This document shows, one piece after another, positions 11,141-20,975 of a DNA stretch of 64,000 bases. Origin of the DNA: Gemmataceae bacterium. GTDB lineage: Bacteria > Planctomycetota > Planctomycetia > Gemmatales > Gemmataceae. Location: the NCBI GenBank assembly GCA_009692005.1, contig SHZZ01000009.1:30195-94194 (forward strand). The letters are read 5' to 3'. Made by a program: the position numbers and the translations under genes. Numbering within the stretch: the first letter of the stretch is position 1; every line of letters begins with the position of its first letter. The notes beneath the pieces were generated by a model. That model ran no database searches. It was not told the DNA's origin and saw nothing but the letters and a program-made list of their open reading frames with translations.

Positions 11141-12595
11141 ATGAGCCAATCCGACCAATCCCCACGCACTGGCTGGGCCAGCCTGAAGGATTTGACCTCT
11201 TACCATTGGTTCGTGTTCATCGTTTGCTGCCTGGCCTGGGACCTGGATTGCATGGATCAGCAACTCTTTGTCATCTCCCGTGGCGCCGCCGTGGAAGAAC
11301 TGGTGCGCTCCTCGCCCGATTTCAAATCGAGCCCCGCCAACGACAAAGAAGTGGAAACAAAAATCAAGGCAACCGCCACCAAATACGCCACCTGGGCCAC
11401 TTCCATTTTCCTGATTGGCTGGGCCATCGGCGGGCTCGGCTTTGGTGTCATGGGCGACCGGTATGGACGCGTTAAAACTATGATGACAACCATCCTAATT
11501 TATTCGGTCTTCACCGGGTTGAACTCGCTGTCGGTGTCGGTTTGGGATTTCATGGTCCTTCGCGGACTAACGGGGATGGGGGTGGGAGGCGTGTTCGGCG
11601 TGGCCGTCTCGCTGGTGGCGGAAACAGTGCCGCCCAATTCGCGCCCCTATATCTTGGGCCTTCTTCAAGCTTCAAGCGTGTTTGGCAACTGCGCCGCGGC
11701 GTTGATCTCCATGGGCCTGGGAACCCTGCAACGGTCCGGCGCCTTTCAAGGAATGGAATTTCTCGGCTACGCCATTACCCCATGGCGAATCATGTTTTTC
11801 ATCGGTGTGGTCCCAGCAGTCCTTACGGTGCTGATCCAGGGACGGCTGCGGGAACCGGAAAAATGGCTGGAGGCCCGTGCTAAAGGTGTGAAGGCAGGTT
11901 CCTTCGGCGACCTGTTTGGCCAGGCGCCGTGGGGTAGACACGCCTTTTTCGGATTGCTGCTGGCCTTTGCCGGGGTGGTGGGATTGTGGGGAATCGGCTT
12001 TTTCGCAGTCGATTTGCAGCGCTATGTTTTCACCAGCCAATTTGATAAAGAGGCAGTTGAACAAGGCCTGGATGCCGCGGCCAAGACGGGTTATGTTCAG
12101 GGAAAATCGGCCTATTGGGGCGGCATCACATCTTTGGTTCAAAACATGGGCGCCTTTTTTGGCATTTACGGCTTCACACTGCTGACCCCGTATTTTGGCC
12201 GCAAGTACACCTTTGCCTTCTTTTTCATCACCGCTGCCGCCAGCACTGCCATGGTTTTCATGTACCTGAGAACCCTGGAGCAGATTTTTTGGATGATCCC
12301 CATGATGGGCTTTTTCCAACTGGCGCTTTTTGGCGGCTACGCCATTTATTTCCCCGAACTGTTTCCCACCCGGATACGCAGCACCGGGATTTCCTTCTGC
12401 TATAACTTCGGCCGGCTAGTTGCGGCATCCGGGCCGATCGTGCTTGGCTTGCTCACCACCCAGGTTTTCACCAAGGAGGCCGGCTACCAAGAACCCTTCC
12501 GCTTCGCCGGCATGGCCATGTGCGCGGTTTTCTTTCTGGGCCTCGTCGCCCTGGTGTTTTTGCCTGAGACCAAAGGTAAACCCCTGCCCGAATAG
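11141..12595 (+). CDS. MFS transporter
   Basis: A 484-residue inner-membrane carrier with about 12 hydrophobic helices. The motif-A loop GDRYGRVKTMMT follows TM2, and the acidic DLDCMDQQLF in TM1 resembles aromatic-acid/sugar-type symporters. The TM1-TM2 periplasmic loop is unusually long (about 45 residues, KSSPANDKEVETKIKATATK). A second long soluble segment follows TM8-equivalent (QFDKEAVEQGLDAAAK). The substrate is unknown. It lies 138 bases downstream of the broken cupredoxin gene and 25 bases before a small conserved gene. Confidence 0.9.
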   Translation: MSQSDQSPRTGWASLKDLTSYHWFVFIVCCLAWDLDCMDQQLFVISRGAAVEELVRSSPDFKSSPANDKEVETKIKATATKYATWATSIFLIGWAIGGLGFGVMGDRYGRVKTMMTTILIYSVFTGLNSLSVSVWDFMVLRGLTGMGVGGVFGVAVSLVAETVPPNSRPYILGLLQASSVFGNCAAALISMGLGTLQRSGAFQGMEFLGYAITPWRIMFFIGVVPAVLTVLIQGRLREPEKWLEARAKGVKAGSFGDLFGQAPWGRHAFFGLLLAFAGVVGLWGIGFFAVDLQRYVFTSQFDKEAVEQGLDAAAKTGYVQGKSAYWGGITSLVQNMGAFFGIYGFTLLTPYFGRKYTFAFFFITAAASTAMVFMYLRTLEQIFWMIPMMGFFQLALFGGYAIYFPELFPTRIRSTGISFCYNFGRLVAASGPIVLGLLTTQVFTKEAGYQEPFRFAGMAMCAVFFLGLVALVFLPETKGKPLPE

Positions 12596-12620
12596 GCCTG
12601 GTTTTTAAGTGGAGTTTTTT

Positions 12621-12878
12621 ATGGGAATAACCACACCCGATTGGCTTTCTAAAAGGAACGCGAAACTGGAAGCCAGCAAGGATGGCCAATCCTGGCTGGT
12701 CTTTTTTGGCAGCGAACTTGCGTATGTGGTGGCGCTGGCGCCCGCCAAGGGCAAGTTCACCACCAAGGTAATGGAGACAATCAACGGCAAGCAAATCCCC
12801 CAAGCGGAAGTTTTTGAAAACGCGGAAGACGCCGTCCGCGCCGGGCTTGAAAAACTCCGAGGCGCCCTTGGGTGGTAA
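12621..12878 (+). CDS. Small hypothetical protein
   Basis: An 85-residue protein beginning MGITTPDWLSKRNAKLEAS. GGAG lies 7 bases before the ATG, and the same GGAGTTTTTT context precedes the MFS gene. No signal peptide or known domain is visible. The composition (mixed charge, WLVFFGSELAYVV core) suggests a small soluble alpha/beta protein. It is probably translated from the MFS transcript. Confidence 0.65.
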   Translation: MGITTPDWLSKRNAKLEASKDGQSWLVFFGSELAYVVALAPAKGKFTTKVMETINGKQIPQAEVFENAEDAVRAGLEKLRGALGW

Positions 12879-12900
12879 GTTTGCGGGGCTGGCCTTTTTC

Positions 12901-13587
12901 TTATTTCAAGTCAAGCCAGTCGCCAGGGTTGAGAACCAAGGCTTCAACACCGGTTTCCTTTTTCACACGCGCCGCCCAGCCCTTGGCATCCTGGTTGATC
13001 AAGGCGAAAGTGTTGTAGTGAATCGGCATGACCTTTTTGGGTTTGAGTAATTTGACAGCGCGAATAGCATCGTCAGGACCCATGGTGTAGTTGTCGCCTA
13101 TGGGCAGAGCTGCCAGATCGATCCCTTCTTCCCCGATCAGAGCCATGTCGCCAAAGAGACCGGTGTCGGCGGCATCGTAAAAAGTAAAACCCTCATTGAG
13201 GCAAAGTAAAAAGCCGCACGGGTTCCCGCCGTTGGAACCATCAGGCAGCATCGATCCATGGAAAGCCAGTGTTAACTTGACCTTGCCAAAGGGGAATTGA
13301 AAGGCCCCGCCATGCTGCATCCCATGCGCCTTGACACCTTTTGCCTCCATCCAGGCGCTGATTTCATAATTGCAGATGACGGTGGCGTTGCAACGCTGGG
13401 CAATGTCGATGGCATCGCCGACATGATCGCCATGGCCGTGCGAAACGAGGATAAAATCAGCGGAGAGTTCGGATGCCTTGCAAGGAGCCACGGGGTTCCC
13501 GGTAAGGAAGGGGTCGATAAGAATCCTGCTTCCCGAAGATTCCAGGTAAAAGCATGAATGGCCGAGCCAGCGCAAGCGCGAGGACAT
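12901..13587 (-). CDS. UPF0173 metal-dependent hydrolase (metallo-beta-lactamase fold)
   Basis: A 228-residue cytoplasmic hydrolase beginning MSSRLRWLGHSCFYLESSG. It carries the MBL zinc motif SHGHGDH, a downstream AFHGS, DAADTGLFGDM and the C-terminal PIHYNTF His. GGAGG 5 bases before the ATG at 13587 fixes the start against a longer open frame. It belongs to the UPF0173/YtkL group of uncharacterised hydrolases. It is transcribed divergently from the AsmA-like gene. Confidence 0.92.
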   Translation of the reverse strand: MSSRLRWLGHSCFYLESSGSRILIDPFLTGNPVAPCKASELSADFILVSHGHGDHVGDAIDIAQRCNATVICNYEISAWMEAKGVKAHGMQHGGAFQFPFGKVKLTLAFHGSMLPDGSNGGNPCGFLLCLNEGFTFYDAADTGLFGDMALIGEEGIDLAALPIGDNYTMGPDDAIRAVKLLKPKKVMPIHYNTFALINQDAKGWAARVKKETGVEALVLNPGDWLDLK

Positions 13588-13725
13588 GGGAACCTCCGGT
13601 AAGAGGGGGGAGAAAAAGCCGCCCTGGTCTCCCTGTTTGCCTCTTTTAGCGTTTTCATTCCGCCTTCGCAAGAAAAGAATCGCTGGGTAGAATCCCCCCA
13701 TGATCAAGTCATGGAGGCAACAGGG

Positions 13726-16700
13726 ATGAAGCAATTCCCCGAACCTGGGGTAGCAACCCTCAGGGAAACTATTTGGACACGCTTAAGGAAAATGCTGCGC
13801 CGTTTCTCGCGCCTGGCCGGCGCTTGCCTTCTCCTCCTGGTTATTGCCACGGTCGTTTTAAAAATGACCGTCGCCATTGGCGGCCTCTCGCGGAAAATCG
13901 AGAATTCCATTTCTGAACGAGTGCATCTGGCGGTGCGCCTGCAAAATTGCGACCTGGGGCTGCTGGAATCTTCCTCCATCCAAGGAGTCGAGGTCTTTGA
14001 AAGCGGGAGTGGGACCGATTCCAAACCCTGGCTGCATCTTGGCCTGGTCAACGCTAATATCACCCTGCTTTCCTACCTGTGTGGCAACGATACTCCGAAG
14101 GAACTCGTAGTCAGCAATTCCACCATTATTTTGCGCTTTGATGAAAAGGGGGAACTGCTCACCAAGCTCCCCAGGCTGGAAACCAAGGATGAGAAACCCT
14201 TGCCAAAGGTGAAATTCACCTCGACAGAGTTTCATCTGGAGCAGCAAGGCAAGCCCCCCCTGATCGTGAAAAACCTCCAGGGAGAAATTTACGAGGATGA
14301 GAAAAAGGTCATCCACTTAAAAGGAAACACCATCGACCCTGCCTGGGGCGCCTGGAAAGTTCAAGCCCGGCTTCTCCCGGGCGAGACCGGCTCGGATATC
14401 GTTCTTGAAACCAAGGAAGTTTCCCTGTCGAAGGAAACCATGGTGGGGCTCCCTTTTGTCCCGGCTTTGGTTTGGGATCAAGTGAAACTCAGCGGCAAGG
14501 CGGCAGCCGTCATTCGCGTGGTTTTGCAAGAACGGGGCCAGGGTGTCAAGTACCGATTGGACCTGGATGCTCACTCGGCTCAGGTGCGGATCGAACCTCT
14601 TTTTTTTGACGCGGTCAATACCCGGGGCAAAGTCGTCATCGAGGACTCCTTGGTGGAAATCCAGCAAGCGGAGGGGCAGGCCGCCGGCGGAATCATTCAA
14701 CTTGACCGGGCGGCGCTCGACTTCCGCGACCAGCTTTTCCGCATGGATTACGCCCTGCGGGTCAACGGCATCCAGATTGAGAATCTGCCCCACCAGTGGG
14801 GATTGAAGGAGAAAGAAGGAAAGAGTTTCCTGGAAGGGATTTTGGCTGGCTGGGCCAAGCTGCAAGTTTTTCAGGATAAACTGGGGGCCATTGTCACGGG
14901 GGGGACGGGAAAAGGTTTGATCAACAAGGCCCGGTTCCTCGGCTTTCCCGCCAAGCCGATCACAGTGGAGTTAAAACCAGAGGGCGACCGCTTCAAAATC
15001 CAACCGGGAGTTGGCCCGGCGGGTTTATTGCCCCCGCCGCAAAACATCCATTCGCGCAAAACCATTCCCACCCATCAAGACCGCTCCTGGTTCGAGGGGA
15101 CTCTGGAAATGGATTATGTTCACGCCCACGAAGTGGTGGAAAAGTTGGGGTTGCGGCTGCCTGCCAAGCTGGAAGGCAGTTTGGGATTCAACCTGCGCTT
15201 CACCGCGCCCTTGGAGGGGATCACGCACAAAGGGGAGCAGACGGCTCAAGGAAAGCTGGTGCTGCGTGAAGCCACTTTTGCAGATCTTGATTTTCCTGAA
15301 TTCACCGCCTCGTTCTCCCTGGAAAACCAGGAAATCGTGTTGCAGGAGGCGCGGGCAAAAGTTCGCGGGCCGGCGCACAACGGGAAACGGGAAATTGGCG
15401 ACCTGGTTTTCGCCGGGCGGTGGAACATGGAAGAACAAGGACAAGCGCGTTTCCGCCTGCAAGCCGCCGGGCTGCCACTGGCTTTGTTCTCCCCCTTTTT
15501 GCCGGAAAACGCCCGCCCATCCCAGGGGGCAATTTCCGCTGGCGCCGATTTCAAATTTGTTGTCGCCTCAATGAACAAGCCTGAAACCTGGATTGGGGTC
15601 CTGGGCTTCCGCATCGATCAATTGCACTGGCATCAGATCTATTTTCCCACCCTTGGGGGAAATGCCGCCTTGGAAGCCGGCAGAATGGAAATCACCGCTC
15701 TTGATGGCCCCTGCCAAATTGGCCGGGTTTCAGGCAGCGGGCAGGTGCAACTTGTCAAGGGAATGCCTTTTCATGTGCAACTCAAAGCCGCGGGGCTCGA
15801 CCTGGCTGCCTTGCAATCTCTGATGGAAAAAGACGCCATCCCCTTTCCAATCGAGGGGGGCGGGCAGGCAACTTTAAACATTCACGGTCAAGCCGACCCG
15901 CCTAAATATCAAATGGAAGGCGATCTCGACCTTCCCCTGGCCAAACTCGGCCAGGTGCGCCTGGAAAACAGTCTGATTCATTGGCGCTGGGACGAGGGCA
16001 AACTGGCTCTGGAAAACGGACGGGGAAAGATTTTTAACGGTAAGTGGGAAGGCGCCGCCACCTTGCCCCTGGCCGATGATAAGGATGGAAAAATCGAATT
16101 GCGCCTCAAAGACCTCGAGGCCAACAGCCTGATGAAATCCTTCCTTGATAAGGCTCTGCCCGTGACGGGGAAACTGGGCGGGACCTTTGCCTTCTCTTTA
16201 TCCAAGCGCAACCAGCAAAAAGAACGCGACTTCAATCTCCTGGCTGACCTAGATTCCTCGGGTTACGAAATTTGGGGAATCCCCTTCGGCAGAACTAAGC
16301 TGGCTTTCGACTGGAAAGCCAAAACCCTCACGGGAAAATTAGAGACGCGGATGGCCGATGGGCAGGGCAGGCTCGACCTTTTCGTGCCGCCGCTCGGAGG
16401 GGCGGGAAAGATCAAAGCCAAAGGGAATTTCCGCCTGGAGAACGCGCAACTGAAGCATGCATTGCAAGCTGCGGAAACCGGCGAACCATTCAAAAGCCTG
16501 AACGCAGTCTGCCACATTGACCTTCCTTTTGAAATCGATCTCGACACCTTGATCTTTTCGGGATCGGGAAAGATCTCTTTTTGGAACCTGCGCCATGGCA
16601 CGCACATTTTTGGCGACCAGTTCCATGGCAACCTGGCCCTTGGCCGCGATTCCATTGAAATTCGCGACATTCTTGGCAACCTTGCCGACGGGCAATTACG

Positions 16701-17667
16701 CTCTTTCCTCCATCTCAACTTCGATAATTTCGACAAGAGTTATTTCCGCGCTTCTTTGCAAAAAGCCGATATTAGCAAACTCACCGCCCCCTGGCTGGCA
16801 GCCTGGAAACCCGCAGGTCGGACAGATGTCCGCTTGCAGGGAAAGATCGGCAGGGAATATTCCGCCACCGGCGAAGCTGTCACTTTCAATTCCCGTCTGC
16901 AAGGGTTCGACATAGGCGATTGGCGCTTCCCAATCGATCTCATGGTCGCCCCTGCACGGGGCGTTGGCACTTTTCAAATGCGAGATATTACAGGGCTCGT
17001 GGCCCAGGGAAAAGTCACCGGCACAACCACTTATAAATGGGGGGTGGGAAATTCCTTGGCAGGCGACTTCCGATTTTTCGGAGTGGAACTGCGGCCACTG
17101 CTCGTTCAACTTGGCGACAGCTCTCCAAAAGCCTCCGGCACGCTGCATGGAAAAGTTCATTTCACCGGTATAGATGTCAATTCCCTCGTCGACCTGGCCG
17201 GAAACATCGAGGCCGGTTTGGTGCAGTCCCGGGCCCAGGGAATTCCCGTGATCCGCGACCTGGCCCCCCTCCTGCCCGTTGCCACGCTTGCCAGTTCCTT
17301 CGATAAAGGCGAGTTAAAAGCCCGCCTTGACCGCGGCATCGTCCGGGTGCAGCGCCTGGCGCTTTCCAATTCTCTGGTCATGCTTTTAGTGGAAGGAAAA
17401 ATGACCTTGCAGGGAAAACTCGATCTGGAAGCTACGGCACGCACGGGGAACATTGCTTCCGTGCAGGAAAACCTGCGAGCCTCGGGGATGAAGTTTCAAG
17501 CTGTCGGCGCCATCCCATTGGAAATCATTACCCAGGTTACCAACCTCCTGGCCACCGGCCTTTTCCATTTCCGCATCACCGGCACCTGGCGCAATCCCGT
17601 GATCCGCAGTGTGTCCCTCACCATCCTGACTGAAGAAGCCACCCGGTTTTTCCTCGGCAGACCGTAA
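13726..17667 (+). CDS. Giant AsmA-like / DUF3971-type envelope protein
   Basis: A 1313-residue protein with an N-terminal membrane anchor (LAGACLLLLVIATVVLKMTVAIGG, about residues 25-48) followed by a very long beta-rich region with repeated LDL/GxGxL elements. The C-terminal part has LKARLDRGIVRVQRLALSNSLVMLLVEGKMTLQGKLDL...VTNLLATGLFHFRITGTWRNP, typical of AsmA-like C-terminal domains (AsmA, TamB, YhdP). These proteins bridge the periplasm and move phospholipids to the outer membrane; that role is inferred. GGAGG 8 bases before ATG 13726 favours this start over ATG 13711. A polysaccharide export gene follows. Confidence 0.85.
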   Translation: MKQFPEPGVATLRETIWTRLRKMLRRFSRLAGACLLLLVIATVVLKMTVAIGGLSRKIENSISERVHLAVRLQNCDLGLLESSSIQGVEVFESGSGTDSKPWLHLGLVNANITLLSYLCGNDTPKELVVSNSTIILRFDEKGELLTKLPRLETKDEKPLPKVKFTSTEFHLEQQGKPPLIVKNLQGEIYEDEKKVIHLKGNTIDPAWGAWKVQARLLPGETGSDIVLETKEVSLSKETMVGLPFVPALVWDQVKLSGKAAAVIRVVLQERGQGVKYRLDLDAHSAQVRIEPLFFDAVNTRGKVVIEDSLVEIQQAEGQAAGGIIQLDRAALDFRDQLFRMDYALRVNGIQIENLPHQWGLKEKEGKSFLEGILAGWAKLQVFQDKLGAIVTGGTGKGLINKARFLGFPAKPITVELKPEGDRFKIQPGVGPAGLLPPPQNIHSRKTIPTHQDRSWFEGTLEMDYVHAHEVVEKLGLRLPAKLEGSLGFNLRFTAPLEGITHKGEQTAQGKLVLREATFADLDFPEFTASFSLENQEIVLQEARAKVRGPAHNGKREIGDLVFAGRWNMEEQGQARFRLQAAGLPLALFSPFLPENARPSQGAISAGADFKFVVASMNKPETWIGVLGFRIDQLHWHQIYFPTLGGNAALEAGRMEITALDGPCQIGRVSGSGQVQLVKGMPFHVQLKAAGLDLAALQSLMEKDAIPFPIEGGGQATLNIHGQADPPKYQMEGDLDLPLAKLGQVRLENSLIHWRWDEGKLALENGRGKIFNGKWEGAATLPLADDKDGKIELRLKDLEANSLMKSFLDKALPVTGKLGGTFAFSLSKRNQQKERDFNLLADLDSSGYEIWGIPFGRTKLAFDWKAKTLTGKLETRMADGQGRLDLFVPPLGGAGKIKAKGNFRLENAQLKHALQAAETGEPFKSLNAVCHIDLPFEIDLDTLIFSGSGKISFWNLRHGTHIFGDQFHGNLALGRDSIEIRDILGNLADGQLRSFLHLNFDNFDKSYFRASLQKADISKLTAPWLAAWKPAGRTDVRLQGKIGREYSATGEAVTFNSRLQGFDIGDWRFPIDLMVAPARGVGTFQMRDITGLVAQGKVTGTTTYKWGVGNSLAGDFRFFGVELRPLLVQLGDSSPKASGTLHGKVHFTGIDVNSLVDLAGNIEAGLVQSRAQGIPVIRDLAPLLPVATLASSFDKGELKARLDRGIVRVQRLALSNSLVMLLVEGKMTLQGKLDLEATARTGNIASVQENLRASGMKFQAVGAIPLEIITQVTNLLATGLFHFRITGTWRNPVIRSVSLTILTEEATRFFLGRP

Positions 17668-17774
17668 ACCAAACTTCCGATATTTCTCCTCTTGATCTGC
17701 AACGGGGAAGCCGCTATCAGGGCCCTGGTTTTGAGGCTTTTTGCGTAAAAATAGGCAACTGGCGCAAAGTAAAT

Positions 17775-18602
17775 ATGAATCCATTCGCCCACAACAAGGG
17801 AAAAAAGTCCCTGGCGATTCTCCTGATCTCACTCCAGCTTACTGGTTGTGCGGGGGGCCCTTCGCTTTCAGGCATTTGCCCTGATGGAAATACCCTTCTA
17901 GATTCCACCAGAGCCTTGCGCCATCGGGTCGCCGAACTTCCAGCCATGCCCAGGGAGTTGGATAAAGGTCTAACTTCTTCCATTACTGTGGAGCCGGGCG
18001 ATGTCATACTGGTGCAACCGGCCGAACTCGATTCGCCCATCCGTTTGCCAGGCGATCAGCAGGTTCTTCCCGATGGCACCATCACCTTGGGAAAATACGG
18101 CCGCGTACCGGTGGCCGGCAGAACCCTCGAAGAGATCGAGGCGCTTGTCAAACCGCAGATTGATTCCATCACCCGCGACGCAGGGCCGATTGTTGTCCGC
18201 CTCATCAACCGCCAAAGCAAGGTTTACTATGTGATCGGGGAAGTCAATGCCCCTGGCGCCTACCCGCTTACCGGCCGGGAAACGGTTCTTGATGCCCTGC
18301 TACAAGCAGGGGGTTTGAATGACAAAGCCTCGAAAAGGAACATCCTTTTGGCCCGGCCTACTCCTCCCGGAAGCTGCAAGATTGTTTTGCCCGTTTGCTA
18401 CAACGAAATAGTGCAACTGGCGGATACTTCCACCAACTATCAGATCGCGCCGGGTGACCGTATTTTTGTTCCTTCCCGCGATTTTTGGAAAGACAAAGGA
18501 GGCAAGGATAGCGCGCTCTGCTGTCCGGACCCTGCCTTATGCGATCTCAGCGGTAAGAAGGGTCCACAGCCGCAAAAACCCGAACCACCGCCATCCAAAT
18601 AA
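17775..18602 (+). CDS. Polysaccharide export lipoprotein (Wza-like, SLBB domain)
   Basis: A 275-residue lipoprotein with signal and lipobox LQLTGC. The Poly_export domain follows (VEPGDVILVQPAELDSP...QVLPDGTITLGKYGRVPVAGRTLEEIEALV), then one SLBB domain (YVIGEVNAPGAYPLTGRETVLDALLQAGGLNDKAS). It lacks the C-terminal outer-membrane helix region of full Wza. Instead it ends in a short tail with several Cys and a Pro-rich QPQKPEPPPSK. No Wzc, Wzx or glycosyltransferase gene is adjacent. It probably acts in an outer-membrane export channel or a related planctomycete envelope structure. Confidence 0.88.
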   Translation: MNPFAHNKGKKSLAILLISLQLTGCAGGPSLSGICPDGNTLLDSTRALRHRVAELPAMPRELDKGLTSSITVEPGDVILVQPAELDSPIRLPGDQQVLPDGTITLGKYGRVPVAGRTLEEIEALVKPQIDSITRDAGPIVVRLINRQSKVYYVIGEVNAPGAYPLTGRETVLDALLQAGGLNDKASKRNILLARPTPPGSCKIVLPVCYNEIVQLADTSTNYQIAPGDRIFVPSRDFWKDKGGKDSALCCPDPALCDLSGKKGPQPQKPEPPPSK

Positions 18603-18645
18603 TCTCTCATTGGCCTCTCAGTCACAATGCTTCAGCGTCCGGTTT

Positions 18646-19527
18646 TTACCCCCGCGAAAGGCACTCCTCCCCCGAGGCCAATCCTTCCTGAAAGGTGGGG
18701 AATAGCAAATTGTCCAAGATTTCTTTTTTCATCTTGGCATTGGAAATGCGCCGGTTGTTGCTTTCCCGCGCCGCCAGAGCGCTCCCTTCTGGAGGCAGCT
18801 CAAACCTTGGTTCTGGCGTCTTTAATACCCGGGCTAGATGGGTGTAAAACTCCCCGCGCAATACCGGCAGGTCGTCGCAAATAGTGTAAATCGGCCCCGG
18901 GGCGCCTTTTACAAAACACTCAATCACGGCCCGCGCGCCATCGGTCACATGAATTAAATTCAACCACCGGTCCGGGTTGCAAACCAGCGCTTCCCCTTGC
19001 TGAAGGGTCTTGGCGCGGATCAGCCGGCCGGGACCGTAGATCCCAGCGAACCGCAGCACTACCGCGGAGGGAATAATCTCCCGCAACCGTTCTTCAGCTT
19101 CCAGCGTGATTTGGCCCGCCTCCGTTTGCGGCTGCGCCGGCGAGTTCTCGTCCACCCAGTTTCCATCCTCCTGGCAATAGACGCTGGTGCTGCTGACCAG
19201 GACAAACCTGCCTTGGAAACCTCGGCTGGCCTGCGAATGGGCCACCGCCAGTAGGCCATCAAGATGAATATCCCGGAAGGAGTTTGCCCCTTTGGCATCG
19301 CTGGCGGCGCAGTAAACAACCCAATCAGCGGCGGGCAAGGTGGCCAGGGTAGCGGGCCGAGTGAAATCGCAAACGACCGGCTCGGCGCCCAAAGCCCGGA
19401 TGGCGTCGGTACGGCGGCGGGTTGTGGCAAAGACCCGTATGCCAAGGCGGGCCAGCCCAGTTGCCAACTGGGAACCCAAATAGCCACACCCCGCCACCAG
19501 CGCTGTTTTTTCCTTTTTTCCCAACAT
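18646..19527 (-). CDS. NAD-dependent epimerase/dehydratase-like SDR protein
   Basis: A 293-residue atypical SDR. The N-terminal Rossmann motif is AGCGYLGSQLATGLARLG, followed by FATTRR, VVYCAAS, SSTSVYCQEDGNWVDE and RFAGIYGPGRLI. The active-site Tyr in SVYxxxx is present but not followed by the canonical Lys, as in the YeeZ-like subgroup. The substrate is unknown. It converges on the polysaccharide export gene (43 bases between stops). Confidence 0.85.
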   Translation of the reverse strand: MLGKKEKTALVAGCGYLGSQLATGLARLGIRVFATTRRRTDAIRALGAEPVVCDFTRPATLATLPAADWVVYCAASDAKGANSFRDIHLDGLLAVAHSQASRGFQGRFVLVSSTSVYCQEDGNWVDENSPAQPQTEAGQITLEAEERLREIIPSAVVLRFAGIYGPGRLIRAKTLQQGEALVCNPDRWLNLIHVTDGARAVIECFVKGAPGPIYTICDDLPVLRGEFYTHLARVLKTPEPRFELPPEGSALAARESNNRRISNAKMKKEILDNLLFPTFQEGLASGEECLSRG

Positions 19528-19660
19528 TGACCCTCCTTACAGACAAAAACCGGCCTATTGACCTAGTGTAAATGCGTCAGATTCAGGATCATCCTCCTAA
19601 AATAATAAGAGAGGCCATTCGGGTTCCAAGGAAGGATATTAACTCACTTCTGGAGAAGAC

Positions 19661-20965
19661 ATGAATAAGATTGGAAATTTCCGCGAAGGAAACGAAGATC
19701 GTTTACCCGTGCCGGTCTATGGCAACTCGCCCACTTACCAGATGGCCTTAAAGCAATTGGAATCGGTCGCCGAATGCGCCGGCGTCGATGCCGGCATCAT
19801 TAATCGACTGGCCATCCCCAAACGGGCCATAGTCGTTAGCATTCCCATCCGCATGGATGACGGGTCGCTTCAGGTTTTTTCCGGCTACCGCGTGCAGCAC
19901 AGTTTGACCAGCGGGCCCTCCAAGGGGGGATTGCGCTACCATCCGTCGGTAGATCTTGGCGAAGTGGCGGCGCTTTCCATGTGGATGTCGTGGAAGTGCG
20001 GCATTATGAATTTGCCATTCGGCGGTGGCAAGGGCGGCATCGCGTGTGATCCGGAATTGCTATCCCTCGGGGAGAAAGAGCGCCTTACCCGCAGGTTCAC
20101 CGAGGAAATCCTTTGCGTCATCGGCCCGCGCATGGATGTCATGGCGCCCGACCTGGGCACGGATGAACAAACCATGGCCTGGATCATGGATACCTACAGC
20201 ATGAAGGTCGGCTATGCCTGTCCTGAGATTGTCACGGGCAAACCGGTGGAAATCGGCGGCTGCCTGGGTCGGAGGGAAGCCACTGGCCGCGGCGTGACCT
20301 TCTGCATTCTCGAAGCGCTAAAAGAATTGGCGATCGCGCCCCAGGATTCCACCGCCATTGTCCAGGGATTCGGCAATGTCGGCTCGGTCACCTGTTTGGA
20401 ACTGGTCAAAAAAGGAATGCGGGTAGTTGGGGTGGGCGACCGCCATGGTTCACTTTACAACCCCCAGGGGATTGATGTGGTTGCCTTGCAGCAGCACATT
20501 GCGGGTGGAAAACCCCTGGTCTCTTTTCCGGGGGGGAAACCCATTGACAATAGCGAACTCCTCACCATGCCTTGCACCGTATTGGTGCCTGCGGCGCTGG
20601 AGCGGGTAATCACGGCAAAGAACGCCACCGAATTAAAGTGCAAAATCCTGGCGGAAGCGGCCAATGGACCCACCACCCCGGAAGCCGACCCCATTCTCTT
20701 GGCCAAAAACATATTTATCATTCCGGATATCTTGTGCAATGCCGGTGGCGTCACCGTTTCCTATTTTGAATGGGTGCAGGATATTCAGCAGTTTTTGTGG
20801 AGCGAGGAACAGGTGAACCAAAAGCTCCAGGAATTGATGTTGAAAGCATATGCCCGCGTCCGGGAAACCGCACGCGAGAAAAAGATCACCATGCGCATGG
20901 CGGCGCTAACTCTGGGAGTCCAAAAAGTCGCACGAGAAAAAATTCACCGCGGCTTATACCCTTAA
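19661..20965 (+). CDS. gdhA: Glu/Leu/Phe/Val dehydrogenase family, likely glutamate dehydrogenase
   Basis: Reversible oxidative deamination, probably glutamate to 2-oxoglutarate. The 434-residue protein has substrate-domain motifs GLRYHPSVD, the catalytic-Lys motif LPFGGGKGGI and DVMAPDLGTDEQTMAWIMD. The coenzyme-domain motif is QGFGNVGSV, and the C-terminus has EAANGPTTPEAD and the catalytic-dimer segment. GGAG lies 6 bases before the ATG. Length and order match the class of NAD(P)-dependent hexameric enzymes. Its nearness to the amt-glnK module may reflect nitrogen metabolism, though no shared regulation is visible. Confidence 0.94.
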   Translation: MNKIGNFREGNEDRLPVPVYGNSPTYQMALKQLESVAECAGVDAGIINRLAIPKRAIVVSIPIRMDDGSLQVFSGYRVQHSLTSGPSKGGLRYHPSVDLGEVAALSMWMSWKCGIMNLPFGGGKGGIACDPELLSLGEKERLTRRFTEEILCVIGPRMDVMAPDLGTDEQTMAWIMDTYSMKVGYACPEIVTGKPVEIGGCLGRREATGRGVTFCILEALKELAIAPQDSTAIVQGFGNVGSVTCLELVKKGMRVVGVGDRHGSLYNPQGIDVVALQQHIAGGKPLVSFPGGKPIDNSELLTMPCTVLVPAALERVITAKNATELKCKILAEAANGPTTPEADPILLAKNIFIIPDILCNAGGVTVSYFEWVQDIQQFLWSEEQVNQKLQELMLKAYARVRETAREKKITMRMAALTLGVQKVAREKIHRGLYP

Positions 20966-20975
20966 TGATTGAACC

